The notes below the pieces were generated by a model that saw only the letters and a list, made by a program, of their open reading frames with translations, did not search any database and was not told where the DNA came from. This document shows, in pieces, positions 9,617 to 20,100 of a stretch of DNA of 64,000 bases; within the stretch, counting starts at the first letter, position 1, and each line of letters starts with the position of its first letter. Made by a program: the position numbers and the translations under genes. Source of the stretch: Oceanobacter sp. 1_MG-2023 (GTDB lineage: Bacteria > Pseudomonadota > Gammaproteobacteria > Pseudomonadales > Oceanobacteraceae); contig NZ_JAUYWA010000002.1 in the NCBI RefSeq assembly GCF_030689025.1, positions 186,001 to 250,000 of the forward strand, written 5' to 3'.

Positions 9617-10408
9617 GTGACCACTCTGTTGATGTATCTCGCGGTAGGTGCCTTTGCCGGAACGCTGGCCGGGTTGTTTGGCATTGGTGGCGGCATGATC
9701 ATTGTACCGGCCGTGCTGTTTGCCTTGGCGGCAGAAGGCGTTGGCGTGGATGTGATGACCCATATGGCCGTCGCCACGTCGCTGGCAACCATTGTTTTCA
9801 CCTCACTCAGTTCAATCCGCGCCCACCACCTGAAAGGTGCCATCAATTGGCAAATGGTGTCGCTGATGACGATGGGCATTATCGTTGGCACCAGCCTGGG
9901 CGTGGTACTGATTGCCGAAGTCCCCGGGCCGCTGCTGCTGAAAATCATCGGCGTGTTTGCTGCCTTGCTGGGTATCCAGATGTTTTTTGGGCTGCAACCC
10001 CGTCCGGGTAAAAGCGCCCCGGGGCACAAGGAGCTGGGATTGGCCGGAGCCGTTATCGGTTTTGGCTCTTCCTGGTTTGGTATTGGCGGCGGCACGTTTT
10101 CCGTGCCATACCTGAGCTGGCGTCAGATCGAAATGCGTCAGGCAGTGGCAACCTCCGCCGCGTGTGGTTTGCCGATTGCCTTGACCGGCGCATTAACCAA
10201 TATCTGGTCCGGCTGGGGCAACCCGGCCTTGCCCGCCTGGAGCACCGGCTTTGTTTATTGGCCTGCGGTGGCCGGTATTGTCATCACCAGCGTGCCCTTT
10301 GCCCGCCTGGGTGCCCATTTGGCGCATCGACTGGATCAGCGCAAGTTGAAAAAGGCATTTGCGGTCTTGCTGATCGGCGTATCCATCAAATTCCTGACGC
10401 TGTCATGA
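9617..10408 (+). CDS. TauE/SafE family sulfite/organic-anion exporter
   Basis: 263-residue inner-membrane protein with about eight hydrophobic helices. Two half repeats begin with the glycine-rich motifs [20 protein letters not shown] and [19 protein letters not shown], the hallmark of the TauE/SafE (former DUF81) family. Members export sulfite, sulfoacetate or related anions; the substrate here cannot be told. GTG at 9617 is preferred because GGGAGG (9605-9610) lies just upstream and the first membrane helix follows directly. An in-frame start at 9518 would add an unconserved leader. lgt follows 88 nt later on the same strand, possibly co-transcribed. Confidence 0.87.
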   Translation: MTTLLMYLAVGAFAGTLAGLFGIGGGMIIVPAVLFALAAEGVGVDVMTHMAVATSLATIVFTSLSSIRAHHLKGAINWQMVSLMTMGIIVGTSLGVVLIAEVPGPLLLKIIGVFAALLGIQMFFGLQPRPGKSAPGHKELGLAGAVIGFGSSWFGIGGGTFSVPYLSWRQIEMRQAVATSAACGLPIALTGALTNIWSGWGNPALPAWSTGFVYWPAVAGIVITSVPFARLGAHLAHRLDQRKLKKAFAVLLIGVSIKFLTLS

Positions 10409-10496
10409 TGGTGTCGAACGCCGGCGTTAGGCTCTTGTCACAGCCTGTCTTGTCCTCGCGTCTGGTCGGGGTAACACTTATTGTAAGGACGTCACC

Positions 10497-11303
10497 ATGA
10501 TGACTTATCCCGAGATCGACCCGATTGCCCTGGCGATCGGGCCATTAAAAATTCACTGGTATGGCCTGATGTACCTGCTGGCCTTTGGTGCCGCTTACAG
10601 CCTGGCAATCTGGCGTGCCCGTCGTCCCCAGTCTGGCTGGAACGATCAGCAGGTGTCTGATCTGGTGTTTTTTGGGGCCATGGGCGTTATTCTCGGCGGC
10701 CGCTTTGGCTACGTTTTGTTCTATAACTTCGATCAGTTTCTGGAAGATCCGCTGTGGCTGTTCCGGGTCTGGGAAGGCGGCATGTCCTTTCATGGTGGCT
10801 TGCTCGGAGTGCTGGTTGCGCTGGGCTGGTTCAGCTTCAAGTACAAAAAGAACTACTTTGATGTCGGTGACTTTGTAGCACCACTGGTTCCGATCGGTTT
10901 GATGTTCGGACGTATTGGTAACTTTATTGGTGGCGAACTCTGGGGCCGCGTTGCTGACCCTGCGGTAGTGCACTGGGCCATGGTATTCCCCCGCGCCGAT
11001 AACCTGCCTCGTCATCCGTCACAGCTGTATCAGGCCGGGCTGGAAGGCTTTTTGCTGTTTATTCTGTTGTTGTGGTATTCCAACCGCCCGCGTCCGCGCA
11101 TGGCGGTAGGGGCTGCGTTCCTGTTTGGTTATGGGGTATTCCGCAGCATCGCCGAGTTTTACCGCGAGCCGGATGCCCATATCGGCTTCGACCTGTTTGG
11201 CTGGATGAGCCGCGGACAATTACTCAGCATGCCGATGATTCTGGCTGGGCTGGTTCTGTTGCTGGTGGCTTATCGGCGTAATCGTTTTGCGCCGGTCAGT
11301 TGA
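10497..11303 (+). CDS. lgt: Prolipoprotein diacylglyceryl transferase
   Basis: 268-residue inner-membrane enzyme that moves diacylglycerol from phosphatidylglycerol to the lipobox cysteine of prolipoproteins. The N terminus has [34 protein letters not shown] contains the essential His, and [17 protein letters not shown] is the Lgt signature. Seven hydrophobic segments are visible. AAGGA at 10485-10489 precedes the ATG at 10497; a second ATG at 10500 is equally possible. thyA begins 28 nt after its stop, the common lgt-thyA pair. Three lipoproteins in this window (imelysin and two RND components) would be substrates. Confidence 0.96.
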   Translation: MMTYPEIDPIALAIGPLKIHWYGLMYLLAFGAAYSLAIWRARRPQSGWNDQQVSDLVFFGAMGVILGGRFGYVLFYNFDQFLEDPLWLFRVWEGGMSFHGGLLGVLVALGWFSFKYKKNYFDVGDFVAPLVPIGLMFGRIGNFIGGELWGRVADPAVVHWAMVFPRADNLPRHPSQLYQAGLEGFLLFILLLWYSNRPRPRMAVGAAFLFGYGVFRSIAEFYREPDAHIGFDLFGWMSRGQLLSMPMILAGLVLLLVAYRRNRFAPVS

Positions 11304-11331
11304 GCGTTTGTTTGATAATAAAAGGTAATGT

Positions 11332-12126
11332 ATGAAAGCGTATCTGCAACTGATGAAACACGTACGTGAACAGGGTGTGTTCAAGCAAGACCGTACCGGC
11401 ACCGGCACCTACAGCTGTTTTGGTTATCAGATGCGATTTGATCTCCAGGATGGTTTCCCGCTGGTGACCACCAAAAAACTGCATCTGCGCTCGATCATTC
11501 ATGAGCTGTTATGGTTTCTCAGTGGCGACACCAACATCCGTTACTTGCAAGACAACAAGGTAACCATCTGGGATGAATGGGCCGATGCCGAAGGCAACCT
11601 CGGGCCGGTTTACGGTGCCCAGTGGCGCTCCTGGCCCACCGCCACTGGTGAGCATATCGACCAGCTCAGCCAGCTGGTTGAACAGATTCGCAATAACCCG
11701 GATTCCCGTCGGCTGATTGTCAGTGCCTGGAACGTAGGGGAAATTCACAACATGGCCTTGCCGCCGTGTCATGCGTTTTTCCAGTTCTACGTTGCCGAAG
11801 GCAAGCTCTCCTGCCAGCTCTACCAGCGCAGCGCAGACATCTTCCTGGGCGTCCCCTTCAACATTGCCAGTTATGCCCTGTTGGTGCATATGGTGGCGCA
11901 GCAGTGCGATCTGGCAGTGGGCGACTTCGTCTGGACCGGTGGCGACGTACACCTCTACGCCAACCACCTGGAACAAACCGATGAGCAATTGTCACGAGAG
12001 CCAAAAGTGCTGCCGCGCCTGAATATCAAACGCAAACCGGCATCCTTGTTTGACTACTGCTTTGAAGATTTTGAAATCGAAGGCTATCAGCACCACCCGC
12101 ATATCAAGGCACCGGTAGCGATTTAA
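11332..12126 (+). CDS. thyA: Thymidylate synthase
   Basis: 264 residues, the exact length of E. coli ThyA. It methylates dUMP to dTMP with methylenetetrahydrofolate. [16 protein letters not shown] starts the protein; the nucleophile is Cys146 in [48 protein letters not shown] and the C-terminal IKAPVAI (closing on the active site) are all conserved. AAAGG precedes the ATG. It lies between lgt and folA; the DHFR product regenerates the folate it consumes. Confidence 0.98.
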   Translation: MKAYLQLMKHVREQGVFKQDRTGTGTYSCFGYQMRFDLQDGFPLVTTKKLHLRSIIHELLWFLSGDTNIRYLQDNKVTIWDEWADAEGNLGPVYGAQWRSWPTATGEHIDQLSQLVEQIRNNPDSRRLIVSAWNVGEIHNMALPPCHAFFQFYVAEGKLSCQLYQRSADIFLGVPFNIASYALLVHMVAQQCDLAVGDFVWTGGDVHLYANHLEQTDEQLSREPKVLPRLNIKRKPASLFDYCFEDFEIEGYQHHPHIKAPVAI

Positions 12127-12189
12127 AGGGTCCGTAATTCAAGGTGCAGCTGAAATAGGCGGGCAGGCAGAGACAGGCTCAAGATGGGA

Positions 12190-12450
12190 TTACCGGACGC
12201 TTACCCCCGAGATAATGGCGTCCAGGTTATAGTGTTTGGTTTTGTAGGTCTGACCATGTGCGGCCACATGTTCCAAAATGGAACACGTGCTCTTTTCATC
12301 CAGTTCGCCTGCTTTAAAAATATTGCTTAAATGCTTGGTAATAGCGGACCGCTTAGTATCAAAAAGCTCCGCCATTTGCGCTTGTGTTAGCCACAGCGTT
12401 TCCTGTTCCAGTTTGATCTCAATCTGCACTTGGCCATCATGTGACGGCAA
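12190..12450 (-). pseudogene. Truncated RhuM-family protein fragment
   Basis: An open stretch of about 86 codons reads QIEIKLEQETLWLTQAQMAE, LFDTKRSAITKHLSNIFKAG and YNLDAIIS, the N-terminal DNA-binding-like part of the RhuM/virulence-protein family, whose full members are about 330 residues. The frame stops right where the family continues with an SVGYRV segment (here SGVSVR then stop), and a stop lies a few codons upstream of the first usable codon (TTG at 12450). It is read as a decayed remnant of a horizontally acquired gene in the thyA-folA gap. The rest of the gap (12127-12189 and 12451-12652) shows no other coding. Confidence 0.7.
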
Positions 12451-12459
12451 GGATACGGA

Positions 12460-12515
12460 TGGAATTTATCAGACACGGAGAGCTGGCCCCTGCATGGAAT
12501 TGATCAGGTGCGGAG
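12460..12515. repeat. Degenerate 21-bp direct repeat pair beside the RhuM remnant
   Basis: Copies at 12460-12480 (TGGAATTTATCAGACACGGAG split as TGGAATTTATC and AGACACGGAG) and 12495-12515 (TGGAATTGATC then AGGTGCGGAG) match at 17 of 21 positions with 35-nt periodicity. They lie upstream of the broken RhuM frame. They could be an insertion scar or operator-like sites of the lost element; nothing else supports either. Confidence 0.4.
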
Positions 12516-12652
12516 TCGGGCGGACACCAGTGGCGTCCATCCGGCACGTTTGGGGGCTGGTTCTGCTGCAATACGGGCGTTATCATCGGTCGTTTGGTGT
12601 CATTTGCTGGTAACAGCGGTGATGTTCTCCCGGTTTGACGCGGTTCTTGCCC

Positions 12653-13168
12653 ATGAAGCTGTCTCTGATTGTTGCTCTGTCACGTAACCATACGATTGGT
12701 CTCGATAATCAATTGCCCTGGCATTTGCCGGGTGATTTGAAGTATTTCCGCGACAGTACCATGGGCAAGCCGGTGGTGATGGGGCGTAAAACCCATGAAA
12801 GTATTGGCCGGGCCTTGCCTGGTCGCGCCAATATTGTGATCAGTCGTCAGCCGGATTATCAGGCGGATGGTGTGGCGGTGGTCGACAGTCTGGAGTGTGC
12901 CATCGAGCTGGCGGCGCGGTTGGCGTTACAGACCGATGCCGATGAGGCCATGATCATGGGGGGCGCGGAAATCTATCGTCAGGTGTTGCCGCTGGTTGAG
13001 CGTATGTATCTGACGGAAGTGGATGCCGATATCGAGGGCGATGCGTTTTTCCCGGATTTTGACCGTTCCGAGTGGCGTGAGTTGAGCAGCGAAGCCCACG
13101 GCCCCAGTGATACCAATCCCTATCCTTATCGCTTTGTGGTGTACGACCGTATCGTGTGCGGCGAGTAG
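12653..13168 (+). CDS. folA: Dihydrofolate reductase
   Basis: 171-residue DHFR, reducing dihydrofolate to tetrahydrofolate with NADPH. MKLSLIVALSRNHTIGLDNQ, LPWHLPGDLKYFR (substrate pocket; the Asp/Trp region) and VMGRKTHESIGRALPGR (NADPH site) are textbook chromosomal FolA motifs, and EAMIMGGAEIYRQVLP is the second glycine motif. The ATG at 12653 begins the conserved strand; a TTG at 12635 would add six unconserved residues. It is functionally paired with thyA 526 nt upstream, the gap being occupied by a RhuM remnant. Confidence 0.97.
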   Translation: MKLSLIVALSRNHTIGLDNQLPWHLPGDLKYFRDSTMGKPVVMGRKTHESIGRALPGRANIVISRQPDYQADGVAVVDSLECAIELAARLALQTDADEAMIMGGAEIYRQVLPLVERMYLTEVDADIEGDAFFPDFDRSEWRELSSEAHGPSDTNPYPYRFVVYDRIVCGE

Positions 13169-13297
13169 TTTTGCTGGCAGCCGGGCCGCCAATCGGCAAC
13201 GGTTGCGACGCACTATAACGGCTCAGGCTGTCTGGCTTGAGTCCGACCTCTAATCCTCTCATCATAGCGGCTCATCGTATTGAGCAGGATTCTGGCT

Positions 13298-14368
13298 GTG
13301 TCCCATTTGCCGTTAAAGGTGTTCGCTGGCGCGGAGGCGTTACAGCATATTCGTGAGCATGGTTTGCACGCGGATGATATTGAGGTGGTGCTGGGAGCTT
13401 CCGGTGGGCCGAAGTGGCTGGTATTGGCGGCCATGGATCGTTATTTGCTCCGGGAGTGGTTTGCCCAGCGCAGCCAGCCATTGCATTTGTTGGGAACGTC
13501 GGCCGGTGCCTGGCGGCTCAGTTGTTTTGCCCAGCAGGATGCCCTGGCGGCGCATCAGCGTTTTCTTGAAGCGTATGTCAGTCAGCGTTATTCAGCCAAG
13601 CCAACGCCGCAGGAAGTGGCAACCGAGTGTCGTCATATTCTTGATCTCACCCTGGGTGAGCAGGGGTTGGCGGAGATTCTGGCCCATCCTTTTATGCGTT
13701 ATCACACTCTGGTGACGCGCTGTCGTGGCTTGACCGCCAGTGATACCCACTGGCTACAAACGGCGGGCTGGCTCGGGGCGATTGGGGCCAACCTGTTGTC
13801 TCGCAAGGGGATGCGCCCCTGGGTTGACCGAGTGCTGTTCCATCATCCCGACAAGCCACCCATCGACCATTTTCCTCATTTGCCCGCACAACATGTCACA
13901 TTAACTGCCGATAATCTGCGCCCGGCTATTTTGGCGACGGGGGCGATTCCGTTGGTGATCGACGGGGTGCGTGATATTGCCGGAGCGCCAAAAGGCACGT
14001 ACCGGGATGGCGGTATTACCGACTACCAGTTTGATTTGCCGGTGTTGCCGAACAAAGGGTTTGTGCTGTATCCCCATTATTTTGCCCAGGCTCCCAAGGG
14101 TGGCTGGTTCGACAAGAAGTTACGCTGGCGTACCGCATCACGGGAGTATTACCGTCGCACCATCATTATTGCGCCGTCGTGGGAGTTTGCGGCGACTTTG
14201 CCGGGTGGCCGCATCCCGGATCTGGATGATTTTTACGATTTTGATTACTCACAGCGGCGGCTGCGCTGGGAGCAGGTACTGGCGGCTTGCGAAGGGCTGG
14301 CGGATGCGCTGGATCATATTCACAGTCAGCAGCGCTGGGCGGAGATTGCCGAGCCTTTACCCTGGTAG
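13298..14368 (+). CDS. Patatin-like phospholipase/acyl hydrolase
   Basis: About 356 residues. GASGGPKWLVL resembles the glycine-rich oxyanion loop, LLGTSAGAWRLSCF is the GxSxG nucleophile elbow, and TYRDGGITDYQF supplies the DGG aspartate, so the Ser-Asp dyad of patatin-type lipid acyl hydrolases is complete. No signal peptide is seen, so a cytoplasmic or membrane-associated role is likely. The substrate is unknown. The GTG at 13298 has AGGA 8 nt upstream; TTG at 13280 is a longer alternative. chrA follows 61 nt after the stop. Confidence 0.78.
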   Translation: MSHLPLKVFAGAEALQHIREHGLHADDIEVVLGASGGPKWLVLAAMDRYLLREWFAQRSQPLHLLGTSAGAWRLSCFAQQDALAAHQRFLEAYVSQRYSAKPTPQEVATECRHILDLTLGEQGLAEILAHPFMRYHTLVTRCRGLTASDTHWLQTAGWLGAIGANLLSRKGMRPWVDRVLFHHPDKPPIDHFPHLPAQHVTLTADNLRPAILATGAIPLVIDGVRDIAGAPKGTYRDGGITDYQFDLPVLPNKGFVLYPHYFAQAPKGGWFDKKLRWRTASREYYRRTIIIAPSWEFAATLPGGRIPDLDDFYDFDYSQRRLRWEQVLAACEGLADALDHIHSQQRWAEIAEPLPW

Positions 14369-14372
14369 ATCG

Positions 14373-14388
14373 CCCGGCTCGGGCCGGG
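14373..14388 (+). terminator. GC-rich hairpin between patatin gene and chrA
   Basis: CCCGGC (14373-14378) and GCCGGG (14383-14388) form a 6-bp stem with a TCGG loop 5 nt after the patatin stop. The nearest T run (GTTTTT, 14401-14406) is 12 nt further on, so termination would be partial. It may instead shape the chrA leader. Confidence 0.35.
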
Positions 14389-14429
14389 TGTGTACGAGGG
14401 GTTTTTGAATCAATACAGGGCGACGGTAT

Positions 14430-15617
14430 ATGGCACGAGTGATTGAAGTATTCCGGGTTTTTTTATGGCTGGGGTTAACGTCTTTTGGTGGCCCGGTTGC
14501 CCATTTGGGGTATTTCCGTAGCGAGCTGGTAGAAAAACGTGGCTGGTTGAGCGATGCCGCGTATGCCGATCTGGTGGCCCTGTGTCAGTTTTTGCCTGGC
14601 CCGGCCAGCTCTCAGGTTGGTTTTGGGCTGGGGTTGATGCGGGCTGGCTGGGGCGGAGCCTTGGCGGCCTGGCTGGCGTTTACGTTGCCGTCAGCACTGG
14701 CGCTGGTGGTGTTGGCCACCATGGCGACTACGGTGGCAGCGTTGGCGCCGCTGTTACAGGGGCTGAAAATTGTGGCGGTGGCCATTGTTGCTCACGCGGT
14801 GCTGGGCATGGCGCGTACCTTGTGCCCCGACCGGGCCAGGGCATCGATGGCGTTGCTGGCGGCGGCCCTGGTACTGTTACTGGGTGGTTTGAGTGGTCAG
14901 TTATGGGCGATCGCAGTGGGCATGCTGGGCGGCATGATCTGCTGTCGTCATTTGGCTGGGGCTGTGCCGGAGGTTCCCTTGTTTGGTGTGTCCCGTCGTG
15001 CTGGTCTGGTGGCTCTGGGGCTGTTTGTGGTGTTGCTGGGGGGATTACCCTGGCTGGCGCAGGCAACGGCGGAGCCGGGCTGGCAGCTGTTCGACAGCTT
15101 TTATCGGGCCGGGGCACTGGTGTTTGGTGGCGGTCATGTGGTGTTGCCACTGCTGGAGGCAGAAACCGTGCAGGCCGGGCGTGTTGGGGCTGAGGCTTTT
15201 CTGGCCGGTTACGGCGCAACTCAGGCGGTGCCAGGGCCGTTGTTTACTTTCAGTGGATTTCTGGGGGCCGAGTGGGCGCAAGGTCTGGGGGCTTCCGGGC
15301 TGATGACCTGGAGTCTGGCCGGGCTGGCGCTGGTGGCGGTGTTTCTGCCCGGTTTTTTGTTGCTGGTGGCGGTCTTGCCGTTCTGGCAGCTGGCGGGGCA
15401 ATGGGCCGGATTACGGGCGCTGATGGCGGGAGCCAATGCGGCGGTGGTCGGGATTCTGGCGGCGGCCTTGTATCAACCGGTGTTTACCAGTGCCATTCAT
15501 TCATCGGCGGAAATGGCTTTGGCGTTGCTGTGTTTTGTTTTGCTGACCAGCTGGAAAGCACCGTCCTGGCTGGTGGTGATCGTAGGGGCGTTGGGTGGTT
15601 GGGTGCTGGGTTTTTGA
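14430..15617 (+). CDS. chrA: Chromate transporter ChrA
   Basis: 395-residue inner-membrane protein of the CHR family, which expels chromate (or related oxyanions). Two homologous halves are visible: FLWLGLTSFGGPVAHLGYFR with LCQFLPGPASSQVGFGLG in the first, and GALVFGGGHVVLPLLEAE with GYGATQAVPGPLFTFSGFLG in the second. This is the usual two-domain architecture. Around ten to twelve hydrophobic segments can be counted. No chrB regulator is adjacent. ACAGGG lies 11 nt before the ATG. Substrate by homology only; sulfate-related transport is an alternative. Confidence 0.92.
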   Translation: MARVIEVFRVFLWLGLTSFGGPVAHLGYFRSELVEKRGWLSDAAYADLVALCQFLPGPASSQVGFGLGLMRAGWGGALAAWLAFTLPSALALVVLATMATTVAALAPLLQGLKIVAVAIVAHAVLGMARTLCPDRARASMALLAAALVLLLGGLSGQLWAIAVGMLGGMICCRHLAGAVPEVPLFGVSRRAGLVALGLFVVLLGGLPWLAQATAEPGWQLFDSFYRAGALVFGGGHVVLPLLEAETVQAGRVGAEAFLAGYGATQAVPGPLFTFSGFLGAEWAQGLGASGLMTWSLAGLALVAVFLPGFLLLVAVLPFWQLAGQWAGLRALMAGANAAVVGILAAALYQPVFTSAIHSSAEMALALLCFVLLTSWKAPSWLVVIVGALGGWVLGF

Positions 15618-15628
15618 TAACCGAACAA

Positions 15629-15650
15629 GAGGCCGGGTAATCCCGGCCTC
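15629..15650. terminator. Bidirectional-type hairpin between chrA and the RND operon
   Basis: GAGGCCGGG (15629-15637) pairs perfectly with CCCGGCCTC (15642-15650) over a TAAT loop, 11 nt after the chrA stop and before the convergent efflux operon end at 15696. The downstream T content (TTGGACTGTTTGT) is modest. Confidence 0.65.
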
Positions 15651-15695
15651 GGTTGGACTGTTTGTCGTTTGTGATGCTATGTGAGTGGGAAGACG

Positions 15696-17162
15696 TCAGG
15701 ACTCTGTTGCGGTGGCCGGAGTTATCTCGGCGACTGGCGCTGCCGTGGTTGCCGGTTCTGGCTCTGCCAACCCTCCCCCTAACACCCGATACAGCGTGAT
15801 GCGGTTGGACAGCTCTTCCAGCTGCGAGCTGATCAGTTCCTGCTGGGCTGAGTAGTAGGTGCGTTCACTGAGCAGGGTGTCCTGAAAACTGTCAACACCG
15901 GCCTGGTAACGCTTCATGGCCAGTTCATAGCTGCGTCCGGCGGCATCGACATAGGCGCTTTCTGCATCCAACTGATCCTGAATGGTGGCACGGCGGGCAA
16001 GGGCGTTAGCAACTTCCGCAAAGGCGCTCTGAATGGTGTATTCGTAGTCGGCCAGATACTTCTGTTGCTCGGCCTTGGCGGCTTCCAGATCGGCTTCCTT
16101 GCTGCCCCAGTCGAAGATATTCATGCTCAGGCTGGGGGCCAGCGTCCAGATCGTGGAAGCACCTCCGCTGAACAGGCTCGATAACGCCGCGCTGGCGACA
16201 CCACCGGTTGCGGTCAGGCTCAAGGATGGAAAATACGCCGCCCGGGCTGCGCCAATGTTGGCGTTGGCGGATTTCAGCGTGTGTTCGGCCGCCAGCACAT
16301 CCGGTCTTTGCAAGAGTACCGCCGACGACAGCCCGACGGGAATGTCGGTCACCAGCTGTTGCGTGGTGGGCAAGCTGGTGGGCAGCAGGGCATCATCCAG
16401 GTCGGAGCCGACCAGCAGTTGCAGGGCGTTTTGGTCTTGTGCGACCTGGTTGCGATAGCTGGCGATATCGGCTCGGGCGCTGTGGTAGGTGGTTTCTGCC
16501 GAGACCAGATCAATCCGTGAGTCGACTCCCAGCTCCAGCCGTTTGGCGGTAATTTCCATGGCTTTCTGGGCACTGTCGGCAGTCTGCCGGGCCAGTGCCA
16601 GCCGGTTCTGATCCGAGGCCAGCGTCAGCCAGGCGTTGGCGGTTTCCGCTATCAGGCTGATATGGGCGGCGCGGGCGGTTTCGGCACTGGCGTAATAGCT
16701 TTCCCGCTCGGCGTCGGTAAGGCTGCTGTTTTTGCCAAACAGATCGATCTCGTAGGCGCTTAAACCGCCGGTGGCTTGCCAGTCACTGCTGACGCTGCCG
16801 TCGGTGTTGACGCGGGATCCTTCGATGCTGGCGTCGAGTGCCGGGTATTGGTCGGCACTTTGGCCGCGATAAGTGGCCCGGGCAGCGGCGACATCGGCGA
16901 TGGTGGCCCGCAGGTCACGGTTATTGGCCAGTGCCTGTTCGATCACCTGTTCGAGGCGTTGGTCCTGGATAAAATCCTGCCACGGCAGCTGCTGGGCGGC
17001 ATTGAGGTTATTCTGGCTCTGGCTGTCAGCATCCGGCAGCTGTGCCGGGATAGGGGCATCCGGGCGCTGGTAGTCCGGGGCCATGCTGGCACAGCCGGAC
17101 ATCAGTACAACGGCGGTGATGGACCACAACAGCGGGCGACAGCAGTGAATGATCGGCTTCAT
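15696..17162 (-). CDS. RND efflux outer-membrane lipoprotein (OprM/TolC-type)
   Basis: 488 residues with a lipoprotein signal (LWSITAVVLMSGC, Cys24). Two outer-membrane efflux repeats follow: DPYQRPD-like YQRPDAPIPAQLP at the mature start, RDLRATIADVAAARATYR, ALDASIEGSRV, QRPDVLAAEHTLKSANANIG and AAYFPSLSLTATGG are the family signatures (NodT/OprM). It is the channel partner of the RND pump encoded just upstream; its ATG overlaps the pump stop by 4 nt. The C-terminal tail (EPATTAAPVAEITPATATES) is low complexity. It is the last gene of the three-gene operon. Confidence 0.93.
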   Translation of the reverse strand: MKPIIHCCRPLLWSITAVVLMSGCASMAPDYQRPDAPIPAQLPDADSQSQNNLNAAQQLPWQDFIQDQRLEQVIEQALANNRDLRATIADVAAARATYRGQSADQYPALDASIEGSRVNTDGSVSSDWQATGGLSAYEIDLFGKNSSLTDAERESYYASAETARAAHISLIAETANAWLTLASDQNRLALARQTADSAQKAMEITAKRLELGVDSRIDLVSAETTYHSARADIASYRNQVAQDQNALQLLVGSDLDDALLPTSLPTTQQLVTDIPVGLSSAVLLQRPDVLAAEHTLKSANANIGAARAAYFPSLSLTATGGVASAALSSLFSGGASTIWTLAPSLSMNIFDWGSKEADLEAAKAEQQKYLADYEYTIQSAFAEVANALARRATIQDQLDAESAYVDAAGRSYELAMKRYQAGVDSFQDTLLSERTYYSAQQELISSQLEELSNRITLYRVLGGGLAEPEPATTAAPVAEITPATATES

Positions 17163-20100
17163 ACGGAGGCTCCTGTGTGGTTTGGTGACGGTTTTTTATC
17201 CAGGCTGGTGGTGGTCATGGCGGCGTCATCGTCATCATCATCGTAACGTTTGCGGCTCGGAAACAGGCCGCGCACCAGCACAAAGAACAGCGGTACAAAA
17301 AACAACGCCAGTACGGTGGCACTGAAAGTACCCCCAACAATGCCGGTACCGATGGAGTTACGACTGTTGCCACCGGCACCGCTGGACAAGGCCAGTGGCA
17401 AGGTGCCGAAGATAAACGCCAGCGAGGTCATCAGAATGGGGCGCAAGCGCAGGAATGCCCCTTCGACGGCAGACTCAACCAGACCCTTGCCTTTCATATA
17501 GGCGTCTTCGGCAAACTCGACGATCAGAATGGCGTTTTTGGATGCCAGACCAATGGTTGTCAGCAAGGCGACCTGAAAATAAATGTCGTTTTCCAGGCCC
17601 CGGAATGTTGCCGCCAGCACCGAACCGAGAACCCCCAATGGCACAACCATAATCACGGCGATGGGGACCGACCAGCTTTCATACAAGGCGGCCAGCGCCA
17701 GAAAGACCACCAGAATCGAGATGGCATACAGCATGGTGGACTGGCCACTGGACAGCCGTTCCTGATAGGACAAGCCGCTCCAGGAGCCGTTGGCACCGCC
17801 ACCGAGGGCGCTGGTCAGGGCTTCCATTTCGTCCATGGCATCACCGGAGCTGGCACCGCTGGCGGCGGCCCCTTCGATTTCGTAGGAGGCAAAGCCGTTA
17901 TAGCGGCTCAATGTCTGCGGCCCGGATGACCAGTAGCTGCTGGTAAAGGCAGAAAATGGCGTCATTTCGTTGTCGCTGCCACGGACAAACCAGTATTGCA
18001 GGTCATCGGGTTTGGCGCGGTATTCACTGTCTCCCTGGACGTAGACTTTTTTCACCCGGCCGTTATCAATAAAGTCGTTGACGTAGGAACCGGCCCAGGC
18101 CGTCGACAGGGTGGAAGAAACGTCCGACAGCGAGACCCCCAGGGATACCGCTTTGGCCTGGTCAATCTCGAGTTGCAGTTGCGGCGTATCGCTCAGGGCG
18201 CTCAGCCGTATCCCGGTAATCTGGTCGCTGGCGCTGGCGGCTTGTATCAGCTGGTCCTTGAGCGTGATCAGCTCTTCTCGGCTGGTACCGGGAGCGGCGA
18301 GTAGTTCGTAGGTAAAGCCGTTGCTCTGCCCCAGGCCTCGAATGGATGGAGGGGACAAGATAAAGAAGTTGGCGTCACGAATGGTCGACAGGCTCGCTCG
18401 GGCACGTTGGATAATGGCGTTGGCGGAGGTGTCTGCGCTGGTGCGTTCGTCCCAGTGTTTCAACGCCACAAAGGCCATGCCGGTATTCTGCCCGGAGCCG
18501 GCGAAGCTGAAGCCGGAAATGGCGAAGATGTGTTTGACGTTGTCGGCTTCATTGTCGAGGAAATAATCCTCGATCTCGCGGGCGACTGCGGCCGTGCGCG
18601 GCAAGGATGCGCCGGTGGGCAGGTTGAACATCACCATGATTTCGGCCTGGTCTTCCGATGGCAAAAAGCCGGTTGGCAAGCGCATCAGCGAGAAGGCCAG
18701 CACCGCAATAATGGCACAGTAGCCCAGCATCCAGCGCAGGGGCCGGCGTATAACACCGGCAACGTTGCCCCGGTAGCGTTGGTTCATGGCGTCGAACTTG
18801 CGATTGAACCAGCCAAAAAAACCGCGCTGGCTGGCGCCGTGGTCGGTGGGTTTCAGCAAGGTGGCGCACAGGGTTGGCGTCAGTGTCAGTGCCACAATCA
18901 CCGACAGGATCATCGAGGAGACAATGGTGACGGAGAACTGCCGGTAAATCACTCCGGTGGAGCCGCCAAAAAATGCCATGGGCAGGAAGACCGCCGACAA
19001 CACCACGGCAATACCGATCAGGGCGGTGCTGATTTCTTTCATGGATTCGATGGTCGCCTGGCGCGGCGACAGGCCTTTTTCGGCCATCAGGCGTTCGACG
19101 TTTTCGACCACGACAATGGCATCGTCCACCAGCAAGCCAATCGATAACACCAGTGCCAGCATGGTCAGGGTATTGATTGAATAACCAAACACGGCCATCA
19201 CACCAAAAGTACCCAGCAAGACGACGGGCACGGCTACCGCAGGAATCAGGGTGGCGCGCCAGCTGCCCAAAAACAGATAGATAACGGCGATAACCAGAAT
19301 AATGGCTTCGAACAGGGTGTGTTCAACTTCGGCGATGGAAACCGTGATGAAGTCGGTTGAGTCTTTCGGGTAGGCGATATCCCAGCCGGTTGGGAAGTTG
19401 GTTGCCAGCTTCGCCAGGGCTTCCTTGACGGCGACGGCGGTATCGAGTGCGTTGGCACCGGGGGATAACAGTACCGCCATGCCGGATGATGGGTGACGGT
19501 CCAGGCGGCCTTCGTAGCTGTAGCTTTCACTGCCGCGTTCTACCCTGGCGACATCGCCAAGCGTGACCAAGGCACCTGAGCTATCACTTTTGATAATGAT
19601 ATTGCGGAACTGCTCGGCGGTCTGCAGCATCGATTGGGCGGTGACGGTGGCGTTTAATTCCTGCCCGGCCGGTGCGGGTTGGGCACCGATATTACCGGCG
19701 GCAATCTGTACATTCTGGGCACTGATGGCACTGGTAACATCAGAGGTCATCAACTCATAGTTGGCCAGTTTGATCGGGTCGAGCCAGATCCGCATGGCGT
19801 ATTGGGCACCAAATACCCGGGTGCTGCCGACCCCTTCGATACGGGCAATGGAATCCTGCATGTTCGAGGCTATGTAGTCGGAAATATCGTAGCCCGAGAC
19901 GCTGTCGGTGGTGTCGTATACCGAGGCAATCAGCAAAAAGGAAGACTGTGAGGATTTTACCGTAACGCCATTGTCTTGCACCGCATCCGGCAAGCTGCTG
20001 GTGATCTGGGATACCTTGTTTTGTACCTGAACCTGGGCCATGTCCGGGTCGGTCCCCTGCTCAAAGGTCACGTCGATACTGGCATCACCATCGGAGGAGC

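Noticed and set aside
10417-10428. Perfect 12-bp palindrome AACGCCGGCGTT after the TauE/SafE gene
   Set aside because: Short, GC-rich, no T run, and no neighbouring second site; likely chance.
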